DNA from: Acidobacteriota bacterium | GTDB taxonomy: Bacteria > Acidobacteriota > Thermoanaerobaculia > Multivoradales > J023 | Direction: 5' to 3' | Assembly (NCBI GenBank): GCA_029263395.1 | Contig: JAJCXO010000018.1 | Span: 62,001 to 126,000, forward strand | Length of the DNA: 64,000 nucleotides | Part shown: one piece after another, positions 29,399 to 38,900 of the stretch | Layout: every line of letters starts with the position of its first letter | How positions within the stretch are numbered: the first letter of the stretch is position 1 | The notes under the pieces: model-generated | The model's input: only the letters and a program-made list of their open reading frames with translations | Databases searched by the model: none | Told to the model about the DNA's origin: nothing | Position numbers and translations under genes: made by a program

Positions 29399-29656
29399 GT
29401 AGGTGCCGCGTTTGGCCGCCAACACCGACGAGGATGTTGTCGCGGCCAGCGCTAAGGAGTCGCAGCCGCACGGCATCAGCGTGAGGTGTCAAAGACGGGT
29501 GGCAGCTAGCCCGCCGGTCACTGCATCAAGGCTTTATGTACAGTCTCATGGTAACATCTGCCTGGCAACTCACCTCGCCGCCCGCATCAACCTGTCATCG
29601 AGCCGCCCGGTTCCCTTGCGTCGAGCCGCCCGGCCCTATTCCTCCAGAGGTTCACC

Positions 29657-31558
29657 TTGCCTGTCGAGACCCAAACGCCCGAGACCGCTGCCGCGCGAGT
29701 GTTGTCCTTCCCCGATGAGCCGGTCGCCAGGGCCTCCTGCCGCGGTACGACCCTGACCGCTGCTATGCGGCTGCGCGCCGCGGAGAAGCCCGAGGCGACC
29801 CATCTGATCCTGCCGCAGGACGACGCGGAGGCTGAGATCCTGACCTTTGCCGGCTTACTCGACGGAGCCCAAGCCATCGCCGCCGGTCTGCGGTCGCGCG
29901 GCGTTGAGAAGGGCCAGACGGTGGCTCTGATGCTGACCACCGGTAAAGATTTCTTCTTCAGCCTCGCTGGCGTCCTGGAAGTCGGCGCCGTGCCGGTGCC
30001 GATTTATCCGCCGGTACGGGTGGATCAGCTGGAGGAGTACGCCGAGCGTCAGGTTACGATCTTGCGTAACGCGGCGGTTACAGCGCTGATTACCGAACAG
30101 CAGATGACCTCGCTGGCGCGACTTCTCGGTCCCAAAGTCGAGAGCCTAGAGACCATCGCCACCGCTGCCACCCTGGTGGCGGAGGGGCGCAGCAATTCGG
30201 CCGGATTCATCGGCACAGCTACCGTTGAGCAAGAGCTCGACGACCAGGATCTGGGGCTGATCCAATATACCTCGGGCAGCACCGGCGATCCCAAGGGCGT
30301 TACCCTAACCCACGCCAACCTGATCGCCAACATCCATGCTATTGGCGAGGCTGTCCAGGTTCGCCGCGAGGACGTTGTGATCAGCTGGCTGCCGCTTTAT
30401 CACGACATGGGCCTGATCGGTTGCTGGCTCTTTGCCCTGTGCCACGGCCTCGAGATGGTTTGTTTCTCGCCACTCGATTTCCTGCGCCGGCCGAAGCGTT
30501 GGTTGGAGGCGATGGGGACTTACCGCGGTAGCCTGTCGCCGGCCCCCAACTTCGCTTACGAGCTCTGCCTACGCCGCATCCGTGACCGCGATCTCGCCGA
30601 CTTGGACCTGTCGTCCTGGCGCATGGCGCTGAACGGCGCCGAGCCGATCAATCCCGAGACGATTCGTCGCTTCTGCGAGCGTTTCGCGGCCTGTGGCTTC
30701 CGGCCGGAGGCGATGAAACCGGTTTACGGTCTGGCGGAGAACGCTGTGGCGGTGACGTTCCCGCCGCGTGCCGAGCCACTCCGGATCGACCGGATCGAGC
30801 GCGAGGCCTTCCAGCTCAACGGTCGAGCGATCCCGGCAGAGGAGGCGAAAGACGCCGAAGCGGCGAGTGAGCACCTGCAGTTTGTTGCCGTCGGCCGCGC
30901 CGTCGCCAACCACGAGATTCGGCTGGTGGACGACAACGATGTGCCAGTGGACGAACGGGTGGAGGGACACATCCAGTTCCGCGGTCCCTCGGCAACACCG
31001 GGCTACTACCTCAACCCGCAAGCCACCGCCGCGATCCGCACCGCCGACGGCTGGACCCGCACCGGTGACCGCGGCTATCTCGCCGACGGTGATCTGTTTA
31101 TTTCCGGCCGGGTGAAAGATCTGATCATCAAGGCAGGACGTAACATCGACCCGGCTGAGGTCGAGATTGCGGCGGCGGGCGTCGACGGGATTCGCCGCGG
31201 TTGCGTTGCCGCCTTCGGCGTCGCCAACCCGAGGACCGGCAGCGAAAGTCTGGTGGTGATCGCCGAGACCCGCAAGGCGGATCCCGGGGAGCGGCAGCGA
31301 ATGGCCGCCGAGGTCAAGCAGCGGGTTCGATCGGTGGTCAAATCGTCTCCCGACATCGTCGAATGCGTGCCGCCCCACTGTGTCCCCAAGACGCCGAGCG
31401 GCAAGCTACGCCGCGCCGAATGCCGGAAGCGCTATTTGAACGGCAAGCTGACCCCGCGCAAGCGGCCGGTGTGGATGCAGTTGCTGCGGCTCGGGGCTGC
31501 CGCTTCGGGGGCCTACACGTTGTCGCTGCTGTGGCGGTTGCGGTCGCGAGGGAAGTAG
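29657..31558 (+). CDS. Fatty acyl-AMP ligase / AMP-binding synthetase
   Basis: Adenylate-forming enzyme of 633 residues. It has P-loop YTSGSTGDPKGV, the motif SWLPLYHDMGLIG and PAPNFAYELC, typical of fatty acyl-AMP ligases, then GLAENAVAV, the hinge TGDRGYL and the catalytic Lys region PKTPSGKLRR. FAALs activate fatty acids for transfer to acyl carrier proteins; no ACP or PKS gene is adjacent, so the acceptor is unknown. The C-terminus adds a hydrophobic stretch (LGAAASGAYTLSLLW), possibly membrane-associated. The start is TTG 29657 with AGAGG upstream. Confidence 0.9.
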   Translation: MPVETQTPETAAARVLSFPDEPVARASCRGTTLTAAMRLRAAEKPEATHLILPQDDAEAEILTFAGLLDGAQAIAAGLRSRGVEKGQTVALMLTTGKDFFFSLAGVLEVGAVPVPIYPPVRVDQLEEYAERQVTILRNAAVTALITEQQMTSLARLLGPKVESLETIATAATLVAEGRSNSAGFIGTATVEQELDDQDLGLIQYTSGSTGDPKGVTLTHANLIANIHAIGEAVQVRREDVVISWLPLYHDMGLIGCWLFALCHGLEMVCFSPLDFLRRPKRWLEAMGTYRGSLSPAPNFAYELCLRRIRDRDLADLDLSSWRMALNGAEPINPETIRRFCERFAACGFRPEAMKPVYGLAENAVAVTFPPRAEPLRIDRIEREAFQLNGRAIPAEEAKDAEAASEHLQFVAVGRAVANHEIRLVDDNDVPVDERVEGHIQFRGPSATPGYYLNPQATAAIRTADGWTRTGDRGYLADGDLFISGRVKDLIIKAGRNIDPAEVEIAAAGVDGIRRGCVAAFGVANPRTGSESLVVIAETRKADPGERQRMAAEVKQRVRSVVKSSPDIVECVPPHCVPKTPSGKLRRAECRKRYLNGKLTPRKRPVWMQLLRLGAAASGAYTLSLLWRLRSRGK

Positions 31559-31606
31559 CCCGGGGCGATCGAAGCCTCGATCAGGGTCTGAATTATCAAG
31601 TTTGAA

Positions 31607-31639
31607 CAGCAGCCTACATGGCTGCCGCTGATGTTTTTT
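31607..31639 (+). terminator. Probable terminator after the acyl-AMP ligase
   Basis: GCAGCC (31609-31614) pairs with GGCTGC (31620-31625) over TACAT, extended outward by CAGC/GCTG with a bulge, and followed by a run of six T at 31634-31639. Confidence 0.55.
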
Positions 31640-31682
31640 GGATTCGCATGCTTGGCCTGCCCGCCCGGATACAAAACCGCGC

Positions 31683-31745
31683 GCCGAACTTTTCGGCCCG
31701 GGTCCCGCCGAACTTTTCGGCCCAGGTCCCGCCGAACTTTTCGGC
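31683..31745. repeat. Three palindromes in 24-bp tandem register
   Basis: GCCGAACTTTTCGGC occurs exactly at 31683, 31707 and 31731, each a CCGAA/TTCGG inverted repeat, with a period of 24 bases. The array ends 35 bases before the start of the membrane protein gene and could be an operator array or a tandem duplication. Confidence 0.85.
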
Positions 31746-31780
31746 CCGGCATTCCGTTATCGAGGACGGAGGTGATCAAA

Positions 31781-32308
31781 ATGATCATGGCAGACGTCCT
31801 CAAGATTTTTTTGTTGGTCGTAGGGACCCAAGTTGTCGTCACTAGTTATTGGCTGGCGGCTGAGTCTCTGTACCCGAAACTCGTTGCTGCAGCCCACGAT
31901 CGTTACACTCAGCAGCCGCTGCGCATCACCCTACTCGGGGCCTTGGTGGGAATCCCCGTCTTTGGCTTTGGAGTGAGCCTGTTCCAGATGGGCAGCCCGG
32001 CAGCCAAAGTGCTTGGCTTTGCCCTGGCTTCGATCGCCGCCCTAGGTAGCCTGTTGGGCTCAGCGGGACTGTGTCGCCGGATCGGCTCTGGCTTACTGTC
32101 CCCCAACGATACGACGCAACCGTGGCGCCGCGTGTTACGCGGCGGGATAGTGCTCGCGATGATGTGCCTGCTGCCGTTTCTCGGCTGGTTTCTGATCTTG
32201 CCACTGACCTTGATCAGCGGCGGCGGCGCCATCCTCAGCGCGCTCTTCGCCCGCCATCGTAATCGCCAGGCACCCACTTCCGGGGCACACCCGGTGGTCA
32301 CACCCTAA
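31781..32308 (+). CDS. Small integral membrane protein, unknown function
   Basis: A 175-residue hydrophobic protein with about four TM segments (near residues 5-27, 48-70, 76-95 and 125-160) and short polar loops. GGAGGTGATC, an almost perfect anti-16S match, sits just upstream of ATG 31781, so this start is secure even though the frame is open further back through the tandem repeat. A second ATG two codons on is also possible. No family recognised. It precedes DUF1800 by 12 bases and may be co-transcribed. Confidence 0.8.
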   Translation: MIMADVLKIFLLVVGTQVVVTSYWLAAESLYPKLVAAAHDRYTQQPLRITLLGALVGIPVFGFGVSLFQMGSPAAKVLGFALASIAALGSLLGSAGLCRRIGSGLLSPNDTTQPWRRVLRGGIVLAMMCLLPFLGWFLILPLTLISGGGAILSALFARHRNRQAPTSGAHPVVTP

Positions 32309-32320
32309 CGAGTCGAGACC

Positions 32321-33808
32321 ATGAGCGACCGTATCGCGCTCTCCCGGAGGCAGTTTCTGTCAGCTGGCGGATTGCTGGTGGGCTCGGTCCTCGGCAGCGG
32401 ACAACTCGACGCGAGCCTGTTCCAGATGCCATGGAGCCGCCCGGCGTCACCAACCGGGCCGTTCATCGTGTCTTCGATGGCTGTCATCGACCCGATTCGG
32501 CACGCCCTCAATCGCTTGTCCTTTGGCCCCAGGCCCGAAGACTACGGTGCCGTCTATCGGCTGGCACGTGACCCCAACGAAGCGGTTCGACGCTACGTCG
32601 AGCAGCAGCTTTATCCCGAACGGATCGACGACCCACTCGCCAACTGGGCAGTACGACGGCTCGAGAGCCTCGATGATTCGCCTGGCCTGTTGTTCGAATT
32701 CAAGCCAGCAGTGTTGCTCGAGGAGCTCACTCGCGGCACCCTGCTGCGGGCAGTCTACAGCCGCCGCCAGCTCTACGAAGTGATGGTCCACTTCTGGTCT
32801 GATCACTTCAACATCGACGCCTCAAAAGGCGACTGCAAGTGGCTCAAGCCAGCCGACGATCGCGAGGTGGTGCGACGCCACGCGCTGGGCAACTTCGCCG
32901 ACTTACTGCGTGCCTCGGCCCTATCGCCAGCGATGTTGTGGTACCTCGACGGCCGAGTAAACCGCAAATCGTCCGACGACGAGCAGCCCAACGAAAACTA
33001 CGCCCGCGAGTTGCTAGAGCTCCACACCCTGGGTGTCCACGGCGGCTACACCCAACGCGACGTGATGGAGATCGCCCGCTGCCTCACCGGCTGGACGGTA
33101 CGCTCGGAGGAGCTCTTCGGCAAAGGCAAGGTCGAGTTCAAACCCCACCGGCACGACGACGGTGCCAAGGTTGTCTTAGGACAAAACATCCCGGCTGGCG
33201 GCGGCGCCAGCGATCTCGACCGAGTGCTGGACATCGTCGCTCATCACCCATCGACCGCCCGCCACCTGGCAACCAAACTCTGCCGGCGCTTCATCGGCCA
33301 GAAACCCGACGATGCCACTGTCGAATCGGTTGCCAACGCATTCACTGCCAGTGGCGGCGAGATCCGCGAGACGCTGCGAGTACTGATTACCAGCCTGGCT
33401 TTCCGAGCCTCGGCGGGACAAAAAATCAAGCGCCCCTTCCGCTATCTAGTGTCCGCCTTGCGTGCCACCGGCGCCGACACTGACGGTGGCGAGAAGCTCC
33501 AGAGTTTTTTGCTCAGTATGGGCCACGCCCCGTTCCAATACCCCACCCCCGACGGCTACACCGACGACACGTCGCCATGGCTCGGCACCCTGCTGTGGCG
33601 CTGGAACCTCGCCGTCGCCCTCGCCGACGGGCGCCTGCCCGGCACGTCGATCGAGCTGGCGCGGCTCAGCCAAGACCTGGGCGACGAGGGCGGCTTGGAG
33701 GCTCATTTGCTCGGTCGCCTGCCACGTCCCAGTGACACCGTCAACGGCGGCAACCCGACGATGAACCTGGCGTTGCATCTCGCCTCGCCAACGTTCCAAC
33801 GGCATTGA
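32321..33808 (+). CDS. DUF1800 family protein with Tat signal
   Basis: A 495-residue exported protein. The N-terminus LSRRQFLSAGGLLVGSVLG is a twin-arginine signal, so it is folded before export. The DUF1800 pattern is clear: HALNRLSFGPRPEDY, MVHFWSDHFNID, NENYARELLELHTLGVHGGYTQRDV (kept here in part only), and GWTV. Its partner DUF1501 lies 16 bases downstream, the usual pairing in Planctomycetes, Acidobacteria and marine bacteria. The role is unknown; secreted polymer or surface-layer functions have been suggested. Confidence 0.92.
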   Translation: MSDRIALSRRQFLSAGGLLVGSVLGSGQLDASLFQMPWSRPASPTGPFIVSSMAVIDPIRHALNRLSFGPRPEDYGAVYRLARDPNEAVRRYVEQQLYPERIDDPLANWAVRRLESLDDSPGLLFEFKPAVLLEELTRGTLLRAVYSRRQLYEVMVHFWSDHFNIDASKGDCKWLKPADDREVVRRHALGNFADLLRASALSPAMLWYLDGRVNRKSSDDEQPNENYARELLELHTLGVHGGYTQRDVMEIARCLTGWTVRSEELFGKGKVEFKPHRHDDGAKVVLGQNIPAGGGASDLDRVLDIVAHHPSTARHLATKLCRRFIGQKPDDATVESVANAFTASGGEIRETLRVLITSLAFRASAGQKIKRPFRYLVSALRATGADTDGGEKLQSFLLSMGHAPFQYPTPDGYTDDTSPWLGTLLWRWNLAVALADGRLPGTSIELARLSQDLGDEGGLEAHLLGRLPRPSDTVNGGNPTMNLALHLASPTFQRH

Positions 33809-33824
33809 TGAAAGGCCCTCTCCG

Positions 33825-34943
33825 ATGACGATCCAAGCCACCTATGACGGCAACGGCGACCGACCGGACAGCCTGGTTGTGGTCTTCTTACGCGGCGCCG
33901 CTGACGGCCTCCAACTGGTGCCACCAACCGGAGACGACGACTACTACCGCGCTCGCCCGACCCTCGGGGTGCGTCGCGACCAAACCCTCGCTCTCGACGA
34001 CATGTTTGGTCTCCACCCTACCCTCGCTGGCTTGAAACCCGCCTTCGACGACGGCGAACTGGCGATCGTTCACGCCGCCGGCTCGGAAGACTCCAGCCGC
34101 TCCCATTTCGACGCCCAGGACTTGATGGAGCACGGCGGCATCGCCGCCGGTGGTTGGCTCGGCCGTTTCTTGCGTTACCGTCCACAGCCCGCCAATGGTG
34201 CCCTGTCAGCGATCGCGGTTGGCAAGGCGATGCCCGAATGTCTACGCGGCGCCCCAAGTGCCACTGTTATGCAGACCATCGAAGACTTCACCCTCGGCGC
34301 CGGGTCCGATGTTTACCTCTCCGAGCTCGCTCGCCTCTATGGCAGCGAAGGCGGCGACCTCGGCCGCGCCGCCCATGACACCTTACAAGCGATGCATCGC
34401 ATCGAAACCCTACGCACCGAGTCTTACCAACCGGCAGGAGGCGCCGATTACCCTCGCGGCGACTTCGGTGATGGCCTGATGCAACTCGCCCGACTGATCA
34501 AAGCCCAAGTGGGACTCGAAGCCGCCTCCATCGACCTCGGCGGCTGGGACTCCCATCTCGCCCAAGACACCCTGCTCGATCCTCTGATGGGCCGCCTAGC
34601 CCAAGGCCTCGACGCCTTCCGCCGCGACCTCGGCTCAGCGATGGCGACCACCAGTGTCGTGGTGATGACCGAATTCGGACGTCGGGTGCAAGAGAACGCC
34701 TCCCTCGGTACCGACCACGGCCGCGGCAGCGTCATGTTTGTGATGGGCGGAGGCGTCCAAGGCGGCCGGGTGGTCGGCAACTGGCCTGGACTCGAAGCCT
34801 CCACCCTCGATGGCCCCGGTGACCTGCGCGTAGTCCATAACTACCGCAACGTCCTGGCGCCAGTGCTCCAGCGTCACGGTGCGGGAGAGGATCTAAGCCG
34901 CATTTTCCCGGCTTTTGCAGTCACACCAATGGCACTGTATTGA
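33825..34943 (+). CDS. DUF1501 family protein
   Basis: A 372-residue protein of the sulfatase-like/alkaline-phosphatase-like fold that accompanies DUF1800. Seen motifs: LVVVFLRGAADGLQLVPP near the start, AGSEDSSRSHFDAQDLMEHG, GGWDSH (metal-site-like) and VVMTEFGRRVQENASLGTDH, then GRGSVMFVMGGGVQGG. No signal peptide is visible, although many relatives have a Tat signal; it may be exported with the Tat-targeted DUF1800 partner. The stop codon lies inside a 16-bp tandem duplication. Confidence 0.92.
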   Translation: MTIQATYDGNGDRPDSLVVVFLRGAADGLQLVPPTGDDDYYRARPTLGVRRDQTLALDDMFGLHPTLAGLKPAFDDGELAIVHAAGSEDSSRSHFDAQDLMEHGGIAAGGWLGRFLRYRPQPANGALSAIAVGKAMPECLRGAPSATVMQTIEDFTLGAGSDVYLSELARLYGSEGGDLGRAAHDTLQAMHRIETLRTESYQPAGGADYPRGDFGDGLMQLARLIKAQVGLEAASIDLGGWDSHLAQDTLLDPLMGRLAQGLDAFRRDLGSAMATTSVVVMTEFGRRVQENASLGTDHGRGSVMFVMGGGVQGGRVVGNWPGLEASTLDGPGDLRVVHNYRNVLAPVLQRHGAGEDLSRIFPAFAVTPMALY

Positions 34944-34965
34944 TGTGGGACTGTATTGATCTGGG
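34934..34965. repeat. 16-bp tandem duplication across a stop codon
   Basis: ACTGTATTGATGTGGG (34934-34949) is followed by ACTGTATTGATCTGGG (34950-34965). The first copy holds the TGA stop of the DUF1501 gene. Confidence 0.8.
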
Positions 34966-34993
34966 AGGCCGATGACGTGCCGGACTTCACAAC

Positions 34994-35210
34994 CTACTCA
35001 GCGCCGCGACGGATCGCTTCGGGTACACGTTCCAAGTCGTGCTCTTTCAGCTCGAAGCTCCATTCCAACGGAATTGTCGTCGGTAGATAACATTTGATCG
35101 CGTCACATGCCTGGTATTTGAAACTGCCAGTCAAGCTGAGGGAGGTCTGTCCCACGAGCTCATCGGGTAACTGCCGACCGCCGAGCAAGCGGACGTCACG
35201 CAGAACGCGG
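34994..35210 (-). pseudogene. Remnant of a redoxin / DsbD-N-like protein C-terminus
   Basis: On the minus strand this stretch translates to LSLTGSFKYQACDAIKCYLP, then TIPLEWSFELKEHDLERVPE. That closely resembles the C-terminal DsbD-N-like domain (YQACD..VCY.P....LEW) found at the end of thioredoxin/AhpC fusion proteins in Acidobacteria. Upstream sequence quickly stops resembling anything and runs under the msrA start, so only about 60-70 codons remain. The two Cys of the motif are kept. I read it as a decayed gene end. A short real protein is the alternative. Confidence 0.5.
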
Positions 35211-35330
35211 TGACACATTTTTTGCACCACCTTGCAGTGGTCTCGGTAACCGACCTCCCTGCCGGAACAAACTGCTTTGGTGTAACCTGCATAGATCGTT
35301 AGTCGAAACCCGCAGGCCCACGGAGGAATT

Positions 35331-35978
35331 ATGGGACACCCTACGACAAGACAACTTCTGGCGGCACTGATCGTCAGCTTCAGCTTGGCAGCTTGCGGCA
35401 CCACCACCACCGACGCTGACGAGCCGCCATCAGCTCAGGCCATCGCCGATGGCGAGCTGGCACAAGCCACCTTTGCCGGCGGCTGCTTCTGGTGCATGGA
35501 GCCGCCCTTCGACAAACTCGATGGTGTGGTCTCCACGATCTCCGGCTACACCGCCGGTGAACAGAAGAATCCCACCTATCAACAAGTCTCTCGGGGTGCT
35601 ACCGGCCACACCGAAGCGGTCCAGATCACCTACGATCCCAACAAGATCAGCTTCACCGAACTGCTCGACGTATTCTGGCGCAACATCGATCCGCTGGCGA
35701 AAGATCGTCAGTTCTGTGACGGTGGCACTCAATATCGCACCGGAATCTACGCGCACGACGCCACACAGCTCGAACTCGCCGAGGTCAGCAAGAAAGCTCT
35801 AGACGACTCCGGTCGCTTCGATCAGCCGGTGGTCACCGAGATCGAACCGCTGGATACGTTCTACCCCGCTGAGGACTATCACCAGGATTATTACAAGAAG
35901 AATCCGGTGCGCTATAAAACCTATCGCGTTGGCTGCGGCCGTGATCGGCGTCTAGAACAGCTGTGGGGCGACGACTAA
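35331..35978 (+). CDS. msrA: Peptide methionine-S-sulfoxide reductase, lipoprotein
   Basis: Repairs oxidised methionine (S form) in envelope proteins. GGAGGAATT precedes the ATG. A lipoprotein signal (LLAALIVSFSLAAC, lipobox Cys22) anchors it to a membrane. The catalytic GCFWC gives C52 as nucleophile and C55, followed by ISGYTAGEQKNPTYQQV and GATGHTEAVQITYDP, all standard MsrA. Resolving Cys are present (FCDGG and VGCGRD). Length 215, normal for an exported MsrA. It is the last plus-strand gene before the RHS gene, which converges from the other side with 8 bases between. Confidence 0.96.
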   Translation: MGHPTTRQLLAALIVSFSLAACGTTTTDADEPPSAQAIADGELAQATFAGGCFWCMEPPFDKLDGVVSTISGYTAGEQKNPTYQQVSRGATGHTEAVQITYDPNKISFTELLDVFWRNIDPLAKDRQFCDGGTQYRTGIYAHDATQLELAEVSKKALDDSGRFDQPVVTEIEPLDTFYPAEDYHQDYYKKNPVRYKTYRVGCGRDRRLEQLWGDD

Positions 35979-35986
35979 CGGATCGC

Positions 35987-38900
35987 CTAACGCAACTTCT
36001 TTTTGTCCACCGGGCTACACAGCCCGCCGGTAAGGGTTACCGCCACCAATGCCACTTTGGGGTTCTTCTTCAGGAACAGGTTCTGGGCAGACTTACAGGC
36101 TCCCGGCGAGCCGTTGATCAGCGACCACAGGGTGGCGAGGCGGAATCCGTAACGCACGGCGTGTGCCTTGATGGCGAGGAATTGTAACTTCTTCTTGCGC
36201 TTCTTCCGCCAACCGTCGACCGCGGTTTTGAGAGTCAGCTTGAAATCTCCCGGGAAAATCGTGCCGCGCGAACCCCGACGTAGCTCAGTCGGGTACTTGG
36301 ACGGGTTGAGTAACAGCAAGATGTCCGGACGCGACACCCGCACGCCAGCAGGCCGACCCGTAGCTGGGTTGAAGGTGCCGAGCTCCGGACACGAAACGCC
36401 ATCAGTGCGCGGTCTGCCGTTACCGTCCATCCAGGGCTCGAACCACATTCGGATGTAGACCGGATCCGGGGCGACGTTGCAAATCGCCCGTGATAGCGAG
36501 GCCTCGAAGATCTTTCCAGCCTCGGCGCGGTCGAACCCCAGGAGATCCATCGCCTGGAACAGATACCCATCGAGGCCCAGCGTCCTGATGGTGCCGTTGA
36601 TCAGTAGTTCGATACCGCGCGAGCGCGCTTCGCGAACCAGCTCCCTGACCATTTGGCGGGCGAAGTTGGCTTGGATTCGCCCCAGGTTCGATTGGATGGC
36701 GGCCATCACGTTGGTCTCGCTGATCGAGAACAGACCGGTCGGGTCCTTGAACAACAGCGGATTGTTGCCAGCGAAGACGTAAGGATGGGACAACTCCGGG
36801 GCTTCCAGATCGAACTCGGCGGCATCTCGACTCAGGAAGCGGCCGGTAGCGGGATCATACTCACGAGCCCTCAGGTGGTAGAGGCCAGTGGCTTCCTCGA
36901 ACCACTCACCGTGAAAACGAAAGTCACCGCCGGCAGCGCTCGCCACCCCGGCCGCCGGCCCCGATTCCGAGCGCAGGTTGCCAAAGCCGTCGTAGCGACG
37001 CAGGGCCAGTGCCTGGCCGGTTGCATCGGCGAGGGCACTCACCGAGCCGAGCGCGTCGCTCAAATAGTAGACTGGCGTGCCAGCATCGAAACGCAGCAGG
37101 GGCGCGCCGCCGGCATAAACCCACCCCGCCACCAGCCCACCCTGAGCGTCGGTGACCAAATGTGGCTGATCGAGGCCACCACGCTCCGTCGGCGCGCGCA
37201 GAAACCGCTGGGCGGTGCTGGTCTCAACAGCAATCCGTCGGCCGCGAGCGTCATAACGGTAACGCGCCAAGCTTTGGCCGTCCTCGGTGACGGTCAGTAG
37301 GCGATCCATGAAATCGTAGCTGTAGTCCCGCGTCACGCCGCCAGCCCGTACCTGGGTCACCCGGCCATCTGGATCCACCACCAGATCTTTGGCCGTCGTG
37401 CCACGGGTGACCGATGTCAACCGATGACCGTTACCGTAGGCATACACGTCCGTACCCGCGCCTTCGGTGCGAGTCAGCCGATTGCCCGCCTTGTCGTAGG
37501 TGATGCTAACCGTCTCGACGAGGACACCGGCGGGTGAGAAGATGCGTTCCTCCTCCAACCGCAGCGCCAAATCGTAGCCGAATTCAACCGCGCTGCCGTC
37601 TTCGTAGACGATCCGCTCCGGCTCACCGCTCAGCCGGCGGGTATATTCAGACGAAGTGATCACCGAGCTGTCGGGCGCACGATGAGTAACCTTGCGCACC
37701 CGGTCTCGGAGATCGTACTCCCAAGAGGTTTCGACGCCGTTCGGAAGCCGCCGGGTGATCGGGCGATTGACCTCGTCGTAGCCGATGGTGGTAAGTCCAC
37801 CGAGCGGATCGAGCACGGAAGTCAGGTTGTCGACCCCGTCATAACCATAAACCGTGCGATAGGACGTCACACTACCGTTGGCCACGACTTCGATCGAGGT
37901 CACCAGCCCGCGCGGGTCACGGCCATAGGTGATGGTGTCACCCGCCGGCAGCTCGATACGTTCGAGATACCCGTTGGACGGACCGGTGACGAAGCGGGTG
38001 GTGCCTTCGGCATTGGTGGCCGACTCGATGACGCCGAAGCCCTCCCAGGCGAACGTCTCGAGTTCACCATCCGACGAGCTGCGGGACGTCACATTGCCGT
38101 CGCCATCATAATCAAGTGCGACCCGACGCCCAGACGGCACAACATGCTCGACAACCTCGAAACCCTCCGGTTCGTATCGCAGCTCTTCGACGCCGCTATC
38201 TTCCCGGGTGATGAAGCGTAGTCGTTCTCGGTCGTCGAAAGTCTGGCTCAGCGTACGGCCAGATGGATCGCGGACATCTTTCAGAAAGTCTTGATCATAG
38301 GTGTAGGTATATGCCTCACCAGCCAGATCGGTCACCGACGTCAGATTCATGACGGCGTCATAGCCGAACGATCGCACCCGACCGGCCTCGTCGGTGAAGG
38401 TCGCCGGATACTCGTTGCCATCAACCAGGGGGTTCGACAACGCGTAAGTCCAAGCACGCTCGGAGAGATCGGGGAAAACCACTCTGGCGAGCAGGCCCTG
38501 AGGGGTGACCTCAACCGTTGTCACCCGGTTCAACGGGTCGGTAGTGCGGGTTGTGGTCGGAGTGTAGTCGTAGCGCCAGGTGTGATTCCTGGGATCGATC
38601 ATCGAGCGCATATCACCGCTTGCCCAATAGTCGAACTGCCACTGATCGCCGTTCTCGCGACGCTCACGGATCTGGTTGGCGGCATCGTAGACCAGCTCCA
38701 CCGTATCGCCGCTGGTGCTGGTGATGCGCTGGATGCGACCAGCGGCATCGATCTCACGGATGTAACCTTCGAAGCGATCGGAAATCCCGACCGGTCGACC
38801 CGCCGGGTCATAAGAGATCGCCACCGGGTCGTCATTGGAGGTCACGGTCTGCACCTTGCCGACCGCGTCACGTCGATTGTCGAACAGCACTCGGTCATCC

